A DNA stretch of 64,000 nucleotides from Serratia sp. H1w (GCF_000633355.1 NZ_AYMQ01000077.1:24261-88260), one strand, 5' to 3'. Shown: positions 1 through 9,526, numbered from the stretch's first letter. The notes: generated from the sequence alone by a model not told the origin. Numbers and translations: made by a program.

Positions 1-1686
1 GTGATTGGAGTACCACATCGGCAGCATATACATGTTCCAGGTCAGCACCCGGTCCAGCGCTCGGCCAAGGGATAGCAGCGCCTTCTCATCACCTTGATGT
101 TCCATGATCTGTGCTATCAATGCATCGACAGCCGGATCGCTAACGCCAGGGCTGTTGTAGCTGGAGTCCAGGTATTCTGAGCCCCAGACAATCTGCAGAT
201 CGGCGCTGGGGAACGGCATGGCGGCATAGACCTTCGGCATCATATAAAAGTCACGTTCGCGCATACGGCGGGTGAATTGGCTGACGTCAATCTCCCGGAT
301 CTGCATATCGATGCCCAACCGCTTCAGGTTGTGCTGGAAGGGCAACACATATTGGAAATTGCTACCGCTTAACAGCATTAGCTCAAAGGTAAAGGGTTTA
401 CCGGTTTTGCTGTTAACCAACTGCTGGTTTTTTACTTCCCAGCCAGCTTGCTTCAGTAGCTCGGTGGCTTTCAGCAGGTTCGCGCGGTCATTACCGCTGC
501 CGTCTGATGTTGGGGGCTGATAGATCGAGGTAAATACTTCTGCTGGCACTTTGCCTTTCAGCGGTGCCAGCCAGGCCAGTTCTGCGGCGTCTGGGTAGCC
601 GGTGGCGGCGTATTCGGTATTCTGGAAATAGCTGTTGGCACGTTGGTAGGCATCGTAATACAGCGCTTTGTTCATCCAGTCGAAGTCAAAGGCCAGCGTA
701 ATGGCTTCCCGCACCCGACGGTCAGCGAAAATCGGGCGCTGGATATTAAATGCCAACCAGCGGGCATTCTGTGCCGCCTGATTGGTTTCATCCTGCTTGA
801 TGATAAAGTTGCGCGCGAAGTTACCGCCCTGATACTGGGTGGCCCAGCTTTTTGGTGAACCTTCTATGCGGAAATCGTAGGCCCCGGCCTTAAAGGCTTC
901 CAGCGCTACCTTATCGTCCAGGTAATAGTCGTAACGCAGCGTATCGAAGTTATAGCGCCCTCGATTCACCGGCAGGTTGGCGGCCCAGTAGTCACGTACG
1001 CGCTCATAGGTAATGTACTGACCCAAACGATAGCTGCTGACTTTATACGGGCCACTGCCGAGGGGAGGCGTGCTTAGCGGTTCGTTGAGCTTGTGATCTT
1101 TCCAGAAGCTTTGGGGTAATACTCTGGTGCTCAGCAGGCTGAGCATTTTTTCTTTATCTGGTGCGGGTAGTTCAATGCGTACGGTCAGGCGCGAGAGGGC
1201 TTTGACGCTCACCCCTTTGTAATAAGAACGGTATTGTGGCACGCCCTCGGTCATAAATTTATTGAAGGTAAAGGCCACGTCGGCGGCGGTGATCGGGCTG
1301 CCATCCTGGAAACGAGCACGTGGATTGATATCCAGCTCCATCCAACGCATATCTGCTGGGTAGCGAGCCGATTCTGCAATCAGTGGGTAGTAGCTGGAAG
1401 GTTCATCGTCCGAACTGGTGAATAGCGTATCGTAGAGTTCCCCGGTTCTCTCACCGGGAACGCCGCGTGAGGCAAAACGGTTAAAGTTATCATAGGTGCC
1501 GATGGCTGCCAGCCGAACGTCGCCACCCTTGGGGGCCGCCGGGTTCACGTAGTCAAAATGGCTAAAGTCGGTGGAGTATTTCGGCTCACCGAGCGTGGCG
1601 AAAGCGTAGCTTTCATTAAGGGTTTCGGCCTGCATGCTAAAACTGAGTGCCGAAAGCACCAAGGCAGCAAAAATGCGCACGGACAT
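1..1686 (-). CDS. yejA: YejA, periplasmic peptide/microcin C binding protein (3' end outside window)
   Basis: This is the solute-binding subunit of the YejABEF ABC importer, which takes up oligopeptides and microcin C in E. coli; that role is family knowledge. The frame is open from an ATG at 1686 to the left edge (562 codons), so about 40 C-terminal residues of the roughly 604 expected are missing. The first 20 residues form a signal peptide (MSVRIFAALVLSALSFSMQA). The mature start LNESYAFATLGEPKYS and the motif PAAPKGGDVRLAAIGTYDNF are typical of YejA within SBP family 5. The start is preceded by AGGAGCTTACCGTAGAG. Synteny with the pdeN/rtn gene just upstream on the same strand matches E. 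coli. yejBEF are expected beyond the left edge. Confidence 0.93.
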   Translation of the reverse strand, partial: MSVRIFAALVLSALSFSMQAETLNESYAFATLGEPKYSTDFSHFDYVNPAAPKGGDVRLAAIGTYDNFNRFASRGVPGERTGELYDTLFTSSDDEPSSYYPLIAESARYPADMRWMELDINPRARFQDGSPITAADVAFTFNKFMTEGVPQYRSYYKGVSVKALSRLTVRIELPAPDKEKMLSLLSTRVLPQSFWKDHKLNEPLSTPPLGSGPYKVSSYRLGQYITYERVRDYWAANLPVNRGRYNFDTLRYDYYLDDKVALEAFKAGAYDFRIEGSPKSWATQYQGGNFARNFIIKQDETNQAAQNARWLAFNIQRPIFADRRVREAITLAFDFDWMNKALYYDAYQRANSYFQNTEYAATGYPDAAELAWLAPLKGKVPAEVFTSIYQPPTSDGSGNDRANLLKATELLKQAGWEVKNQQLVNSKTGKPFTFELMLLSGSNFQYVLPFQHNLKRLGIDMQIREIDVSQFTRRMRERDFYMMPKVYAAMPFPSADLQIVWGSEYLDSSYNSPGVSDPAVDALIAQIMEHQGDEKALLSLGRALDRVLTWNMYMLPMWYSNH

Positions 1687-1775
1687 CTCTACGGTAAGCT
1701 CCTGCTGTGTGGTCAATTTATCCAGCCCGCAGCATACCATTTCAGGCCGGTGTTCTGAGTAAAGAAGTTTAAATA

Positions 1776-3365
1776 TCAGGGATTAACTACGGCCTGATGA
1801 TCAAAAACGGCATTATTCTGGCAAAAGGCGACAAACGCCTCAATAGCCAGTGGCTTACTGAAATAATAGCCCTGCATAAAATTAACGTCGCGTTCTTGCA
1901 GGAAACTCACCTGTTCGGCGGTTTCCACTCCTTCAGCCACGGTCAGCATTTGTAGTTTTTTCGCCAGGGAAATCACGGCATCCAGGACGGGAGCCGTCGC
2001 CGTATCCTGGCCGATAGTGTTGACGAAACCCCGGTCGATTTTCAGGTAATCCAGCGTAAAGCGTTGGAGATAGATCAGGGCACTGTGGCCGGTACCGAAG
2101 TCATCCACTGCGATCTCAACGCCCTGGCGGTGCAGCCAGTCAAACTCTTCCAAGGCGTTTTGTTCCTCCACCATGCCGCGCTCGGTGATTTCAAACACCA
2201 CCATGAAATGGTCGGTTGGCATATTGGCCAGCAGCTCGGTGATATCGTCATGGAACGAAGGCGCATTAAGGTGAGATGGGGCGAGGTTAATGCCCAGTTT
2301 GGCACCCCGTGGCAGAGCTTGCGTCAGTTGCGGGATATCTGCCTCGATCATACGGAACAGGTGGCGGGTCAATGCCACGATCAATCCTTCGCTTTCGGCG
2401 TAGGGAATAAATAAATCGGGCGGAATACGTCCCTCGCTGGGATGCTGCCAGCGGATCAATGCTTCCAGTCCGGCTATGGAGTTGGAGGCAGTGTGAAACA
2501 CCGGTTGGTATTCAACAAAGAACTCATTGCGCTTGATGCCCCTGATCAGGGCGCGCTCAGGGCTTTGCCGCAGTATCTGCATGTAGTAATACAGTGCGCC
2601 TACCATCAGGGATAGCACCAGGCTGCCCAGCACGGTGAAACGGATATCATTGGCCGTCAGAGACTGATGATAGAAGATCAGGCTCAAGGGGTAGTTTGGC
2701 AGTGACATCTGGCTGGACTGGTTTTTGGGTAATTGCGCTACCGGCGTCAGGTTCGGGCTGAAGGTGGTTGCGGCCTGATCACCTATCACGATGGCAAATC
2801 CGGGCGCATTGCTATCGCGAGAGTTGAGCAACAGGTAGGGGGTCAGGGTGAGATCCAACGTGGCCAATACCCCAGTGTTGTTTGGCCCAGGCTGGCGAAG
2901 CCACACGGCCACCGCCGGCTTTTCCGGTACCATTGGCGTACCTTGCTGCAAGTCCATATCCAGTGGCTTATGCCAGTCGATGTTGGGGTAAAGTTGGGAT
3001 GTTCCCAGCATCATATTTCCGGTCGCCGAAGAGCAGTAGGCAAAGTTATCCTTTACCAGCACAAAGGTGCGTACGCCGGTGGCGAAGGCGGCACGGTAGG
3101 TCAGATCGGCGAGCGCTTTTTCGCAGGGTTTGCCGGTAAGCGGCATGATCTGCTGCATGATTTCTTGCAGATGGTCGAGATAATTAACGGCAAATTTTTG
3201 TGTGCGGGCTTCGAGCTGGTGTTGATATTGCGAGCGTTGGTGATCGATGAAAAATAGCGTCACAGAGGTAAAAACGATAAAGAAAGACACGGCCACAATA
3301 ATACTTTTAGTCAGGCTACGACGTGTGTTGGTCGCGTGGCGCGCGAATGCCCCCTTCAATCCCAT
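1776..3365 (-). CDS. pdeN: PdeN/Rtn, CSS-motif cyclic-di-GMP phosphodiesterase
   Basis: Inner-membrane phosphodiesterase that hydrolyses c-di-GMP. It has an N-terminal TM helix near residues 20-40 and a periplasmic CSS domain carrying the redox motif YCSSATG (about residue 110). A second TM lies near 240-260, and a C-terminal EAL domain follows. The EAL domain looks catalytically intact: EALIRWQHP, ITERGM, VDDFGTGHSAL, YLKIDRGFV and AEGVET are all present. A longer GTG start exists at 3383, but the ATG at 3365 has AGGGGG six bases upstream and is preferred (529 aa; the E. coli protein is about 518). In E. coli periplasmic thiol state controls this class; that is inferred here from the two CSS cysteines. 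Confidence 0.93.
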   Translation of the reverse strand: MGLKGAFARHATNTRRSLTKSIIVAVSFFIVFTSVTLFFIDHQRSQYQHQLEARTQKFAVNYLDHLQEIMQQIMPLTGKPCEKALADLTYRAAFATGVRTFVLVKDNFAYCSSATGNMMLGTSQLYPNIDWHKPLDMDLQQGTPMVPEKPAVAVWLRQPGPNNTGVLATLDLTLTPYLLLNSRDSNAPGFAIVIGDQAATTFSPNLTPVAQLPKNQSSQMSLPNYPLSLIFYHQSLTANDIRFTVLGSLVLSLMVGALYYYMQILRQSPERALIRGIKRNEFFVEYQPVFHTASNSIAGLEALIRWQHPSEGRIPPDLFIPYAESEGLIVALTRHLFRMIEADIPQLTQALPRGAKLGINLAPSHLNAPSFHDDITELLANMPTDHFMVVFEITERGMVEEQNALEEFDWLHRQGVEIAVDDFGTGHSALIYLQRFTLDYLKIDRGFVNTIGQDTATAPVLDAVISLAKKLQMLTVAEGVETAEQVSFLQERDVNFMQGYYFSKPLAIEAFVAFCQNNAVFDHQAVVNP

Positions 3366-3630
3366 AACATGCCCCCTGAGCACAGCGTAAAAATATTCTT
3401 GTTATAGTGTGGGTTAATAATATATCCCACCGATCCTGCCTGCGTCATTATTCGTTCGGCTTGAACCAGGGTTGGCTGTTTAGACACAGCGTAAAAAGCG
3501 CGTTACAAAATGGATTGTCACTTGACGATAATAGGCTACTTTTTCAACCGTTGCGTGGTTCCTTGCCCGGTGACGATCGAAAAGCGTGGCATACGCCTGT
3601 TTCTCTCTACAACTAGCTGCATGACCGCGA

Positions 3631-3660
3631 AAAAAAACGCTGCCCTGGGGCAGCGTTTTT
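3631..3660 (-). terminator. Intrinsic terminator after mepS
   Basis: Perfect 9-bp stem ACGCTGCCC/GGGCAGCGT flanked by A and T runs on both sides. It lies 47 bases past the mepS stop and could work in both directions. Confidence 0.85.
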
Positions 3661-3706
3661 CGTCTCGTTGGTTTGGCTTTCAGGACCAGATTCAGATACT
3701 ACGCCG

Positions 3707-4288
3707 TTAGCTGGAACTTTTACCCAGTAACCGGCGGCCTTCACGATAACGTTTATCCCAATAGTTATCCGATAGGCTAGAAATTGTCACACCACTACTG
3801 GTAGAGGCATGCACGAATTTGTCATTACCCAGATAGATACCGACGTGGCGGCCAGTAGAGCCGGCGCGGAACAGCACTAAATCACCTGGGCGCAATTTAG
3901 CGCGCTGGATTTGCTTGCCCATATCTTCTTGCTCATAGGTTGAGCGGGGCAGATCCATACCAAACTGTTCGCGGAATGTCCGCTGCACAAACGCTGAGCA
4001 ATCAATGCCGCGCTTGCTTTCACCACCTAAACGGTAACGCACGCCTTTCCAATCAGCATACTGGTCCATAATTTTTGACTTGACGTCAACGTTACGTACC
4101 ATCGCTTCGAATTCATCCTGAGAGGCTTGCAGTAAAAGACCGTTTTTGTCATTAACTGCATGCATCTCAGTTTGTGATCTATCTAACTTCGAAGTATTTG
4201 TTGAGCTACAGGCGGAGAGCACCAAGGCTGCCGCAATTGCAGGTAATACCCGCAAAAAATATCTCAGAAAAGGTTGAGATTTGACCAT
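3707..4288 (-). CDS. mepS: MepS (Spr), murein DD-endopeptidase lipoprotein
   Basis: NlpC/P60-family hydrolase that cuts D-Ala-mDAP peptide cross-links so that peptidoglycan can expand; outer-membrane lipoprotein. The signal peptide ends in the lipobox LVLSACSS (Cys about residue 27). The catalytic triad is visible as Cys in GIDCSAF, His in GRHVGIY and His in KFVHAST. It is 193 aa, close to E. coli MepS (188). In E. coli the protein is degraded by NlpI-Prc; nothing in this sequence tests that. It is a single-gene unit with its own terminator and a 400-bp upstream gap. Confidence 0.96.
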   Translation of the reverse strand: MVKSQPFLRYFLRVLPAIAAALVLSACSSTNTSKLDRSQTEMHAVNDKNGLLLQASQDEFEAMVRNVDVKSKIMDQYADWKGVRYRLGGESKRGIDCSAFVQRTFREQFGMDLPRSTYEQEDMGKQIQRAKLRPGDLVLFRAGSTGRHVGIYLGNDKFVHASTSSGVTISSLSDNYWDKRYREGRRLLGKSSS

Positions 4289-4696
4289 TGTAATTGTTTT
4301 CCCTTGAAGTCCTTAACGACGCAAGTCGTTATCTGAAAAATACCAAACGGAACGAGACTAGTTGGCACCGGCAGGAAGGACAATCAGTTAGCATCAGAAA
4401 TGTGCAGGAACGCACAGTTTTCGGAATTTTACCAATGAGCCAAGCTAAACCAGGCACAAACGCATCCGAGAGTACCGGAATGAGGTGAGGATTGCGAGCC
4501 TTTTTCCGACATTCTTTATATGAAATTGTGATGTAACATAATGTAAATCTTCATATAAAAAAACGCGATTGATCGATTATGTTGGATTGGCGTTAATTAA
4601 TGGGGTAGGCATGTTAACGGTGTGGTTGTTGAGTAAACAGATTGCGGGGTTCAAATAACCGGGAAGCGCTGGCCCCCCGGCTATCATAATCAACAC
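4289..4696. other. Intergenic region between mepS and lpxT
   Basis: This 408-bp stretch must carry the mepS promoter. It is AT-rich around 4500-4620. A G/C-rich imperfect inverted repeat (CCGGG...CCCGG, about 4661-4682) follows the lpxT stop but lacks a clear T-run. No gene is credible; the short ORF at 4294-4488 has no coding features. Confidence 0.5.
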
Positions 4697-5407
4697 TTAT
4701 GGCTGCGTTGGCCGATAGTTGCCGGGTAACCGGCAGTTCAGCCAGCGGATAACGATATCGCTGGCGGGGGTCATCAGCCACCAACTGGTGCCAACCAGCA
4801 CCACCGACAGCGAGCCGACCGCAATATCGGTAAACCAGTGTGCGCCAATCATGATGCGCGGCAGGCAGAAGACCACGGTAATCAGCAGCGCGATGGCAAA
4901 CGCCGTACGGTTAAAGTAGCGCAGCATAAAGCAGGAGAAAATCATCAGCATCATGCCATGATCGCCAGGGAAGCTGTCGCTGGAGGCGTCTTTGGTGGGG
5001 ATGCCGGTCAGTTCGCTGACCCGATTGATATTCTCAAAGGTCAGGGTGGGGCTGGCATTTTTCACCGGTAGCAGGTGACCAAACTGATTGAGCACCACCC
5101 CGGTTAACAACATCACAACGCCGGTGATGATCAGACGGCGGCGGCCGAAGGCATCCTGCTTAAGGTAGAAGTAAAGGTACAACAACCCCATGGCGAGCAG
5201 CGAAATAACGTCAAAGATGCGATTGTTGGTGATGGCGACCATTTTCAGAAACCAGGCATCGCTGGCCAGATGTTGGTTGAAGAAGAAAAAGATTGCTGAA
5301 TCAATCTTGAACCAGAACCAGTGATCCTTGGGTAAATACCAGGAAAAAAATAGCACGATGCCCAAGACGTTGAGCATGAGGATGAAGGGTAAATTACGGC
5401 GTGTCAT
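4697..5407 (-). CDS. lpxT: LpxT, lipid A 1-diphosphate synthase (Kdo2-lipid A phosphotransferase)
   Basis: Inner-membrane PAP2-superfamily enzyme that moves a phosphate from undecaprenyl diphosphate to the 1-phosphate of lipid A on the periplasmic face. The 236-aa protein has about six hydrophobic segments. It keeps the PAP2 signatures SFPGDHGMM (middle motif) and RIMIGAHWFTDIAVG (third motif with catalytic His and Asp). The KDASSDSFPGDH block matches E. coli LpxT almost exactly. Synteny with mepS and yeiR supports the call. In E. coli the activity is inhibited by the PmrR peptide; no pmrR-like gene was sought or seen here. Confidence 0.95.
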   Translation of the reverse strand: MTRRNLPFILMLNVLGIVLFFSWYLPKDHWFWFKIDSAIFFFFNQHLASDAWFLKMVAITNNRIFDVISLLAMGLLYLYFYLKQDAFGRRRLIITGVVMLLTGVVLNQFGHLLPVKNASPTLTFENINRVSELTGIPTKDASSDSFPGDHGMMLMIFSCFMLRYFNRTAFAIALLITVVFCLPRIMIGAHWFTDIAVGSLSVVLVGTSWWLMTPASDIVIRWLNCRLPGNYRPTQP

Positions 5408-5452
5408 GGCTAACCTGTGAAAATTTAAAAAACAATGCCAACGGTAAAAGCA

Positions 5453-6427
5453 TTAACTTAAACGAATGTTAAACAAAGCCGATTGCAACGCATTCCAGTC
5501 GGCTTCGCCGCTGTGGATCAGTTCGATACGGCTGTCGAGTGGGGCGGTAGGGCGAGTTTCAATACTGAGATCCTGCCCTTGGCGGTTGATCAGCAGACTG
5601 CCTTCGGCAATGCGCACTACCGCCTTGGCCCGGTCAACCGGTGCCAGCCGGATCCACTCCATCATACCGACGGTATCAAAGACCGTTTCCCCATCAAAAA
5701 TCCAGCCGCAGCTGGTATATTCCTGGCCTTGATTCAGGGCTCGGCGCCAGCGGGAGTTTTCCGGCAAACGCAGCGCAGCCAGTCCGCGGGTCTTGGCGTG
5801 GCTATGATGATGCTGTGCGTCCGGTAATTCTGTGCAATTGGTGCGTGGCTGCTCCAGCAGCTTGCTATCCATGCGTCCCTGTTCGATAGAAAAGACTGGG
5901 CGCTGATGGCCATGCTGCTGTTGCCAGTCTTCAAGTGCCTGCGCATCTTGCGGTTGCCAGGTATCCATTTTATTGGCGATGATGATGTCTGCTGCGGCCA
6001 ATTGATCGCGGAAATTTTCATTTTCAGTGTAGCGAGGCTCGCTGAGTTGACGCGGGTCCAGTACGCAGATCGTCGCCTGTAAATCGATCCATCCGCCATA
6101 AGTTTCCTGGGTCAACAGCGCCAGGATCTGCTTTGGGTGGCCTAAACCGGTGGGTTCAATCAACAGCCGGTCGGGCTTGGCCTGTTGCAGCAACATATTC
6201 AAGCCAACCTGCATTGGTAGCCCGTTAACGCAGCACATACAGCCCCCGGGGATCTCTTTTAACACTGCGCCGCTGTCGGCCAGCAGGGCACCGTCGATAC
6301 CGATCTCGCCAAACTCATTGACCAACACGGCCCAACGTTCATTTTCCGGTTTATTGGCCAGCAGATGCCGAATGGTGGTGGTTTTTCCGCTTCCCAGAAA
6401 ACCGGTGATCAGGTTGGTTTTTGTCAA
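5453..6427 (-). CDS. yeiR: YeiR, COG0523 zinc-binding GTPase (metallochaperone)
   Basis: G3E-family GTPase of the CobW/COG0523 group. It shows Walker A (GFLGSGKTT, about residues 9-17), the metal-binding CXCC motif inside GGCMCC (about 62-67) and the base-recognition motif NKMD. A histidine-rich segment AQHHHSHA lies near 210 and the CobW C-terminal domain follows. E. coli YeiR binds zinc and its GTPase activity is zinc-stimulated; a role in metal delivery is inferred from that. No convincing Zur box was seen upstream. 324 aa is the normal length, and it is likely a single-gene unit. Confidence 0.93.
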   Translation of the reverse strand: MTKTNLITGFLGSGKTTTIRHLLANKPENERWAVLVNEFGEIGIDGALLADSGAVLKEIPGGCMCCVNGLPMQVGLNMLLQQAKPDRLLIEPTGLGHPKQILALLTQETYGGWIDLQATICVLDPRQLSEPRYTENENFRDQLAAADIIIANKMDTWQPQDAQALEDWQQQHGHQRPVFSIEQGRMDSKLLEQPRTNCTELPDAQHHHSHAKTRGLAALRLPENSRWRRALNQGQEYTSCGWIFDGETVFDTVGMMEWIRLAPVDRAKAVVRIAEGSLLINRQGQDLSIETRPTAPLDSRIELIHSGEADWNALQSALFNIRLS

Positions 6428-6715
6428 TTTTATATCCTCATTAAAGGTATGGTTAGCTTTATCTGCCGATGTTCTGGAACGAAAATTTACTAATGAAAGT
6501 CACTTTTTTTTCACTTTTTCTTAACGTTTTTATTTTGCCTTTTGGTTGGGAGTTTTCCTAGTCATAACCAGAGGTTAGCAATGTCAATTGTGCCGTACCG
6601 TATTGTTTCCACGACCTTAATACACCGATTAACCATAAAAAAAACACCCTATCTTTGCGATTATTCCTAACAAAATGACCTATGTTTAAGTTGGCTTAAC
6701 AAAAGTGAGGTTGCC

Positions 6716-7021
6716 ATGAATAGCTTACGGTTATTTTTGATCGCAGGAGCGTTGTTTTCATGGATGGCAGCAAGTCATGCGGGTTCCACAGGTGTTATCA
6801 ACTTTGTGGGTTCCATTGTCGAAGGTCCTTGTACGGTAAATGTGAGTAACTCAACGGCGAATACCCAATGTTATCGTAACGGACAAAACTATACGGGCAC
6901 GCAAAAGTTGGCAAGTTTTGATGCCAGCAGTAAAGAACTTCCGCTGAATATCGGCACCACCGAAATGAGGTGGGTAGACCAGCAGAAAAAACTCGCAATT
7001 ATGACGGTAGTTTATCGTTAA
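6716..7021 (+). CDS. Small secreted protein with pilin-like N-terminus, copy 1
   Basis: A 101-aa protein with a clear Sec signal peptide (cut near SHA-GS, about residue 22). The mature part starts GSTGVINFVGSIVEGPCTV, which resembles the N-terminus of type 1 pilin domains (GxINFxGxIVxxPC). It has two cysteines (EGPC and TQCY) that could form the pilin disulfide, and ends in TVVYR. It is shorter than real pilins (150 or more), and there is no chaperone or usher gene nearby. It is paralogous to the next gene, including its ribosome-binding region (GTGAGGT). Function unknown; exported and disulfide-bonded is the supported part. Confidence 0.75.
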   Translation: MNSLRLFLIAGALFSWMAASHAGSTGVINFVGSIVEGPCTVNVSNSTANTQCYRNGQNYTGTQKLASFDASSKELPLNIGTTEMRWVDQQKKLAIMTVVYR

Positions 7022-7029
7022 GTCCCAAG

Positions 7030-7056
7030 GTCATGCCGAGTGGGTCTCGGCATGAC
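7030..7056. terminator. Strong hairpin after secreted gene copy 1
   Basis: Perfect 11-bp inverted repeat GTCATGCCGAG/CTCGGCATGAC with a 5-base loop, 8 bases after the stop. There is no long T-run, so it may act as an mRNA 3'-stabilising hairpin or weak terminator. A related GTCATGCC hairpin follows copy 2. Confidence 0.6.
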
Positions 7057-7329
7057 ATCTAGCCAGATTTTGCACCTCGTTTCGCCACCCTGCCACCACA
7101 CTTTTGATGGTTTAAGTGTTGACCAAGATTACGCATGGCAAACCGTTGCCAGGTTTTAAATTGAGATTTTTCCGACTTGAAATCTGTTTTTTGCGGCAAT
7201 AAATTACTCGTCGCCGGAGAGGGTGGTGTCTAGCTAACTCAATGATTAATGACTAAAACTTCTCTAACTTGCGCTTAATCCAACAACTTTATTCAGGTTT
7301 GAATTGGCTTAATAACAAGTGAGGTGAAC

Positions 7330-7641
7330 ATGAAAAGTTTACGGTTGTTTTTGATCGCAGGGATGTTGTTTTCATGGCTGGCTGCTGGCGTGGCTAATGC
7401 AGCTACTGGTGGTGTGATCAACTTTTACGGTTCAATTGTAGAAGGCCCTTGCTCCGTCGAAGTGGCCGACTCAACGGCGAAAACACAATGCTATCGTGAC
7501 GGAAAAAACTACACCAGCCAACATTCATTGGCGAATTGGGATGGCAGCAGCAAAGAATTGCCAAGAAAGCTCGGTAAGAGCGAAATCAAGTGGCTCGACG
7601 AGCAGAAAAAACTGGGCATTTTAACCCTGGAATACCGTTAA
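7330..7641 (+). CDS. Small secreted protein with pilin-like N-terminus, copy 2
   Basis: Tandem paralogue of the gene at 6716: 103 aa with signal peptide ending ANA-AT and a mature start TGGVINFYGSIVEGPC. It shares the TQCYRxGxNYT block, the SSKELP block and a closing LTLEYR. A GTG at 7324 gives two extra residues, but ATG at 7330 fits the GAGG ribosome-binding site and the copy 1 alignment. The 300-bp spacer 7022-7323 repeats parts of the upstream region (TTGGCTTAA...AGTGAGGT), so the duplication included the promoter or leader. Function unknown. Confidence 0.75.
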   Translation: MKSLRLFLIAGMLFSWLAAGVANAATGGVINFYGSIVEGPCSVEVADSTAKTQCYRDGKNYTSQHSLANWDGSSKELPRKLGKSEIKWLDEQKKLGILTLEYR

Positions 7642-7662
7642 TTCATTTACCGCGTCTTTCAG

Positions 7663-7695
7663 ACCGTCATGCCCGAGAAGTTTTGGCATGACGGT
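7663..7695. terminator. Hairpin between secreted gene copy 2 and uxuB-type gene
   Basis: Inverted repeat ACCGTCATGCC/GGCATGACGGT (11 bp) with an 11-base spacer, sitting between two convergent genes. It probably ends both transcripts. Confidence 0.6.
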
Positions 7696-7704
7696 TTCTA
7701 CCGA

Positions 7705-9186
7705 TTAGCCTAACTGAGTGCTAACCCAATCCTTTACCGTCTGGCAAGCTCCCCGATCGCGCAATGACAGATAGGCTCGTGTGACCTCTGACACAAAGGC
7801 TACATCTGTTGGCAGTTGCTCGCCAAACACGCTTTTCAATGCCAGCAAGGCAGCGACTCGGGGTTCACCGTCTTGCGAGGTGCTGACGACCTGTTGCAAC
7901 GTGGCCAGCATTGGGTCACGAATATCAATCGGTTGCCCGGCATCATCTACCCCGCCGACATAACGCATCCAGCCTGCGACGCCAAGTGCCAGCCCCGTAT
8001 GGCTGCCACCCTGTTGCCGGTGCCAGCGGATCGACTCCAGCAGGCGCTGAGGCAGCTTTTGCGTGCCATCCATGGCGATCTGCCAGGTGCGGTGTTGCAG
8101 TGCAGGGTTGCTGAAACGCTCGATCAACTGCTCGGCGTAGGCAGCCAGATCGATGCCTGCGACTTGCAACGTCGGAGCCTGTTCGTTCAGCATCAAATGG
8201 CGTGCAGCCTGACGATAGTTCTCATCAGCCATGCAGTCAAAAATGTACTGGTAACCCGCCAGATAGCCGAGATAGGCCAGGAAAGAGTGGCTGCCGTTGA
8301 GCATCCGCAGTTTCATCTGCTCGAACGGCAGAACATCGTCCACCAGTTGTACACCGACATCCTCCCATTGTGGGCGGCCCGCGACAAAATTATCTTCCAC
8401 CACCCATTGGATAAAGGGTTCGCAGGCGATGGCGCATTCATCGCGCACGCCTCCCAGAGCGGTGGCAATTTCATCCAGCGTTTCTGGCGTTGCGGCCGGA
8501 ACGATGCGATCGACCATGGTGCAAGGGAAGGTGACCTGTTGAGCGATCCATTCGGCCAGTTGCGGATCGCGTGCTTTAGCCAACCCGGTCACCGCATTGC
8601 GTACCACGTGGCCGTTCTCTGGAATATTGTCGCAGGACAATACGCTAAAGGCGGGCAGGTTACGTTCGCGGCGGCGGCGCAGCGCCTCCACCAGGATCCC
8701 CGGCACCGTAGTGGGTTGGGCGGGGTTAGCCAGATCGGCTTTGATTGCATCGTGCTGCAGATCCAACAGGCCGCTTCCAGGTTCAATGCAGTAACCTTTC
8801 TCCGTAATGGTCATTGAGACGATCGCCACCTGCGGTTCGGCCAACTTCTCCAGCACGGCGTCGATGCCTTCCAGCTTACGGTGCACGCTTTCGTGAACGG
8901 CTCCTACCACGATGGCCTGATTACCTGCGGCACCCTTTTCCAACACGGTATAGAGATGATCCTGAGCGCGCAGGGTCTGGAACAGCTTATCGCCGCCGAA
9001 CAGGCTGATCTCGCAGATCCCCCAGTCGCCGCCGTTACGGTTGAGCACTCGGTCGGTCAGCAATGCCTGATGTGCGCGGTGAAAAGCACCAAACCCCAGG
9101 TGAACGATTCGGCTGCGCAGGCTTTGGCGATCGTATTGGGGCTGCTGTGTCTTGGCGGGCAACGGTGTGTTGGCGATAGTTTTCAT
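7705..9186 (-). CDS. uxuB: Fructuronate reductase/mannitol dehydrogenase family (UxuB/YeiQ type)
   Basis: NAD-dependent polyol dehydrogenase, 493 aa. It has the N-terminal signature SRIVHLGFGAFHRAHQA (NAD-binding), TVTEKGYC-like TITEKGYCIEP, SCDNIPENGH and FPCTMVDRIVPAAT. The catalytic-region motif KLRMLNGSHSFLAYLG is also intact. The family interconverts D-fructuronate and D-mannonate. Divergent pairing with mannonate dehydratase uxuA, and an ExuR/UxuR-type site between them, argue for the UxuB job rather than an unrelated YeiQ role. The position between yeiR and efpL is that of E. coli yeiQ, so the yeiQ name is an alternative. Confidence 0.88.
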   Translation of the reverse strand: MKTIANTPLPAKTQQPQYDRQSLRSRIVHLGFGAFHRAHQALLTDRVLNRNGGDWGICEISLFGGDKLFQTLRAQDHLYTVLEKGAAGNQAIVVGAVHESVHRKLEGIDAVLEKLAEPQVAIVSMTITEKGYCIEPGSGLLDLQHDAIKADLANPAQPTTVPGILVEALRRRRERNLPAFSVLSCDNIPENGHVVRNAVTGLAKARDPQLAEWIAQQVTFPCTMVDRIVPAATPETLDEIATALGGVRDECAIACEPFIQWVVEDNFVAGRPQWEDVGVQLVDDVLPFEQMKLRMLNGSHSFLAYLGYLAGYQYIFDCMADENYRQAARHLMLNEQAPTLQVAGIDLAAYAEQLIERFSNPALQHRTWQIAMDGTQKLPQRLLESIRWHRQQGGSHTGLALGVAGWMRYVGGVDDAGQPIDIRDPMLATLQQVVSTSQDGEPRVAALLALKSVFGEQLPTDVAFVSEVTRAYLSLRDRGACQTVKDWVSTQLG

Positions 9187-9319
9187 TAAAGGCTCCGTAA
9201 CGAGAACAAGGTTTGGTTGCTAGCTTGCTTAAAGCTATCAGACCAGTTGGCGCAGGTGAATGCCCGGCTCTCGCGTATCTGTTAACCACCGCCTGGCTAA
9301 GGCGGTAGAGAGGTGAATA

Positions 9320-9338
9320 AAATTGGTCTGTCCAAAAT
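9320..9338. promoter_or_regulatory. Candidate ExuR/UxuR operator
   Basis: AAATTGGTCTGTCCAAAAT is close to the ExuR/UxuR consensus (AAATTGGTATACCAATTT) and lies in the divergent uxuB/uxuA promoter region. A second partial match, AATTGGTTTGATTTT, starts near 9449. This predicts induction by hexuronates. Confidence 0.6.
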
Positions 9339-9526
9339 AGGCCAGAATCGTGAGTTGGATCAATCAATCGACGTTTCTGTTTTGACAGCATGCCGCTAAT
9401 CAGTAAGGTTAAAGGTGAATGATATCTACTGCAATGTGGTATAACAGAATTGGTTTGATTTTGCGATCTACCTCACCACCGATGCATCTTCAACGATGAA
9501 AGAGCGACTTTTACAAGGATAAATCA

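Noticed and set aside
4661..4682. GC hairpin after lpxT as a terminator
   Set aside because: Imperfect stem and no T-run, so not listed as a terminator.
7816..8817. 333-aa plus-strand ORF
   Set aside because: Antisense shadow of the uxuB-type gene; high GC third positions of the true gene create long false ORFs.
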